In this document: piece after piece, positions 61,233 to 62,949 of the stretch
How positions within the stretch are numbered: the stretch's first letter is position 1
Layout of the letters: each line of letters starts with the position of its first letter
Assembly: GCA_964495085.1 (NCBI GenBank)
Contig: CAZBUK010000013.1
Span: forward strand, 1-62,949
Length of the DNA stretch: 62,949 nucleotides
Source: CAZBUK01 sp964495085
GTDB taxonomy: Bacteria > Bacteroidota > Ignavibacteria > T3Sed10-11
Reading direction: 5' to 3'
Made by a program: the position numbers and the translations under genes
The notes under the pieces: generated by a model
Told to the model about the DNA's origin: nothing
The model's database searches: none
Seen by the model: only the letters and a program-made list of their open reading frames with translations

Positions 61233-61333
61233 CGGAATAAATTATTCTCTTCAAAGAATCAATGCAATAAATTTAACAGGCGATGAACAACGTGAGGATG
61301 AGCTTCCGATATCGTACTCCCGCATATACCTTT

Positions 61334-62893
61334 TTATAACGGAATATTACCGTGCTTCTTGGGCGGATTTTTATCCACTTTCGTATCGAGCATTTCGAGC
61401 GCGCGGATGAGTTTGGACCGGGTTGCGGCCGGTTCGATGACATCGTCGATATATCCCCGCTCGGCTGCAATATAGGGGTTTGCAAATTTTTCACGGTATT
61501 CTGATACCTTCTCCTCGATCGCTTTCTCCTTGTCAGCGGATCGTTCGATCTCTTTTTTGAAGATAATTTCGACCGCGCCCTTCGGTCCCATAACTGCGAT
61601 CTCTGCGGTCGGCCAGGCGAAATTGACGTCGCCTCTGATGTGCTTGGAGTTCATTACGTCGTAAGCGCCGCCGTACGCTTTACGCGTTATGACGGTAATT
61701 TTCGGTACCGTCGCTTCGCAGAAAGCATACAACAACTTCGCTCCGTGCTTGATAATGCCGCGCCATTCCTGATCCGTGCCGGGTAAGAAACCGGGAACAT
61801 CCTCGAAGACAATGAGGGGGATATTAAAGGCGTCGCAGAATCTGACAAACCGCGCACCCTTGACGGATGAGTCGATGTCAAGGACTCCGGCGAGCACGGC
61901 GGGTTGGTTTGCAACAATGCCGACGGGACGGCCGGAAAGATGTGCGAAACCCACGATAATGTTCGGAGCGAATAACTCGTGAACCTCGAAGAAATCGTTC
62001 TTATCGACTACCGCGCGGAGTACTTCTTTCATATCGTACGGTTTGTTCGGATTATCGGGGATGATCGTATTCAGGTCGGCGTTCAGACGTTCAGGATCGT
62101 CGTCGGAGTCCACGATCGGCGGGTCGTCGGCATAGTTCGCCGGGAGATATACGAGCAGTTTCTTGATGGACTCGATACATTCGATCTCGTTTTCGCATGC
62201 GAAATGCGCGACGCCGCTTTTCGTTGCATGCGTTACCGCACCTCCCAGATCTTCGAACGAGACGTTCTCATGGGTGACCGTTTTTACGACGTTTGGTCCG
62301 GTGACGAACATATGTCCGGTGTTCTTGACCATGAGCACGAAATCGGTAATCGCCGGAGAATATACCGCTCCTCCCGCACAGGGTCCCATGATCGCCGAGA
62401 TTTGGGGAATAACGCCCGAAGCGAGGGTATTCCTCAGGAAAATATCCGCATATCCCCCGAGACTGACCACCCCTTCCTGAATTCGTGCACCCCCCGAATC
62501 GTTTAAACCGATAACGGGAATCCCCACCTTCATCGCCAGATCCATGATCTTACAGATCTTTTCCGCATGCGCTTCCGAGAGCGAACCGCCGAAAACCGTG
62601 AAGTCCTGACTATATACGAAAACCTTTCTGCCGTTCACCGTGCCATGCCCGGTAACGACACCGTCGCCGGGATATTTCTGTTTCTCCAATCCGAAATCCC
62701 TTGAACGATGGCGCACCAGCATGTCGATTTCTTCGAAGCTTCCCGGATCCAGCAGCAGATCGATGCGTTCCCGGGCGGTGAGTTTCCCCTTTTCATGCTG
62801 TGCATCGATTCTTTGCTGCCCGCCGCCGAGAACTGCCTCTTCTTTCAGTTTACGCAGCTCGTCCAGCTTATGTGAATTCATATATGATTTCAT
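61334..62893 (-). CDS. Acyl-CoA carboxylase beta subunit (propionyl-CoA carboxylase type)
   Basis: 519 residues, the length of PccB/MmdA-type carboxyltransferases. Two crotonase-like halves: the N-terminal CoA-binding part with KLTARERIDLLLDPGSFEE, FVYSQDFTVFGGSLSEAHAEKI and the oxyanion GGARIQEGVVSLGGYADIF, and the C-terminal part with VGIVANQPAVLAGVLDIDSSVKGARF, IPLIVFEDVPGFLPGTDQE and ITRKAYGGAYDVMNSKHI. It transfers CO2 from biotin to propionyl-CoA or a related acyl-CoA. The biotin subunits are not in view. Together with the B12 subunit at 19.9 kb it suggests a propionyl-CoA to succinyl-CoA route. Confidence 0.92.
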   Translation of the reverse strand: MKSYMNSHKLDELRKLKEEAVLGGGQQRIDAQHEKGKLTARERIDLLLDPGSFEEIDMLVRHRSRDFGLEKQKYPGDGVVTGHGTVNGRKVFVYSQDFTVFGGSLSEAHAEKICKIMDLAMKVGIPVIGLNDSGGARIQEGVVSLGGYADIFLRNTLASGVIPQISAIMGPCAGGAVYSPAITDFVLMVKNTGHMFVTGPNVVKTVTHENVSFEDLGGAVTHATKSGVAHFACENEIECIESIKKLLVYLPANYADDPPIVDSDDDPERLNADLNTIIPDNPNKPYDMKEVLRAVVDKNDFFEVHELFAPNIIVGFAHLSGRPVGIVANQPAVLAGVLDIDSSVKGARFVRFCDAFNIPLIVFEDVPGFLPGTDQEWRGIIKHGAKLLYAFCEATVPKITVITRKAYGGAYDVMNSKHIRGDVNFAWPTAEIAVMGPKGAVEIIFKKEIERSADKEKAIEEKVSEYREKFANPYIAAERGYIDDVIEPAATRSKLIRALEMLDTKVDKNPPKKHGNIPL

Positions 62894-62949
62894 CGGTGTC
62901 CAAAATAATTATTAACGAAGTGAACATAGTGGAATATTGCATTGGAAAA

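Noticed and set aside
1..62949. Mobile elements, prophage, CRISPR arrays
   Set aside because: I found no transposase, integrase, phage gene or regularly spaced repeats by reading the sequence and ORFs.

Overview
Organism. The window is an ordinary chromosomal segment of roughly 50% GC, dense with housekeeping genes. I see no phage, insertion sequence, integron or CRISPR array. The host is a diderm: there is a Lol-type lipoprotein exporter (LolD plus two FtsX-like permeases), several lipoproteins with a lipobox, and an MltD-type lytic transglycosylase. BshA (bacillithiol pathway), a SufBCDSUT Fe-S system, a DUF3098-like membrane protein and a split B12-binding mutase subunit with an acyl-CoA carboxylase beta subunit fit an uncultured lineage near the FCB group (Marinimicrobia, KSB1, Ignavibacteria and the like). 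Three promoters read as TTGATT or TTGCAA, 17 bp, TATATT or TATAAT, which argues against Bacteroidota proper. The placement is inference only.

Layout. 1-6.8 kb: start of uvrB, DUF2203, a beta-lactamase-fold hydrolase, an MFS carrier, proline dehydrogenase, an IMPACT/YigZ protein, bshA and an MgtC-like protein. 6.9-16.8 kb: an ECF sigma/anti-sigma pair with membrane neighbours, DUF2461, pcrA, a YdjM-like protein, a second MFS carrier, ogt, two lipoproteins and a STAS protein. 17-24 kb: tRNA-Ser, NfeD-slipin, a cold-shock protein, a B12-binding subunit with maf, an Fn3-like and a TPR protein, tRNA-Leu and tRNA-Lys. 23.7-32.3 kb: prfB (with its programmed +1 frameshift), a NiCoT-like metal transporter, two FtsX permeases and lolD, then a split AtuA pair and aspS. 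32.5-43.8 kb: lipoprotein, thioredoxin, dnaE, an acetolactate-synthase-like enzyme, an aldehyde dehydrogenase, proS and serA. 44-52.5 kb: an MDR oxidoreductase and a complete Fe-S assembly line (nfu, erpA-like, sufT-U-S-D-C-B) with an Rrf2/IscR-like operator upstream of sufB. 52.7-57.4 kb: two unknown proteins, a 50-codon Cys-rich ORF, and an ECF vitamin-type transporter operon ending in a flavin reductase-like gene. 57.5-62.9 kb: MltD with five LysM domains, a GT4 glycosyltransferase with a non-AUG start, and an acyl-CoA carboxylase beta subunit.

Most notable. The two ATPases of the ECF transporter at 55.1-56.8 kb have degenerated in a complementary way. One has lost Walker A, the catalytic Glu and the H-loop His but keeps LSGGE. 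The other keeps Walker A, Walker B and the H-loop but has lost LSGGQ. Together they can build exactly one canonical ATP site. Other second-look items are the palindromic operators at sufB and the STAS gene, the non-AUG glycosyltransferase start, the small Cys-rich ORF and a nested inverted-repeat region just upstream of the ECF promoter.
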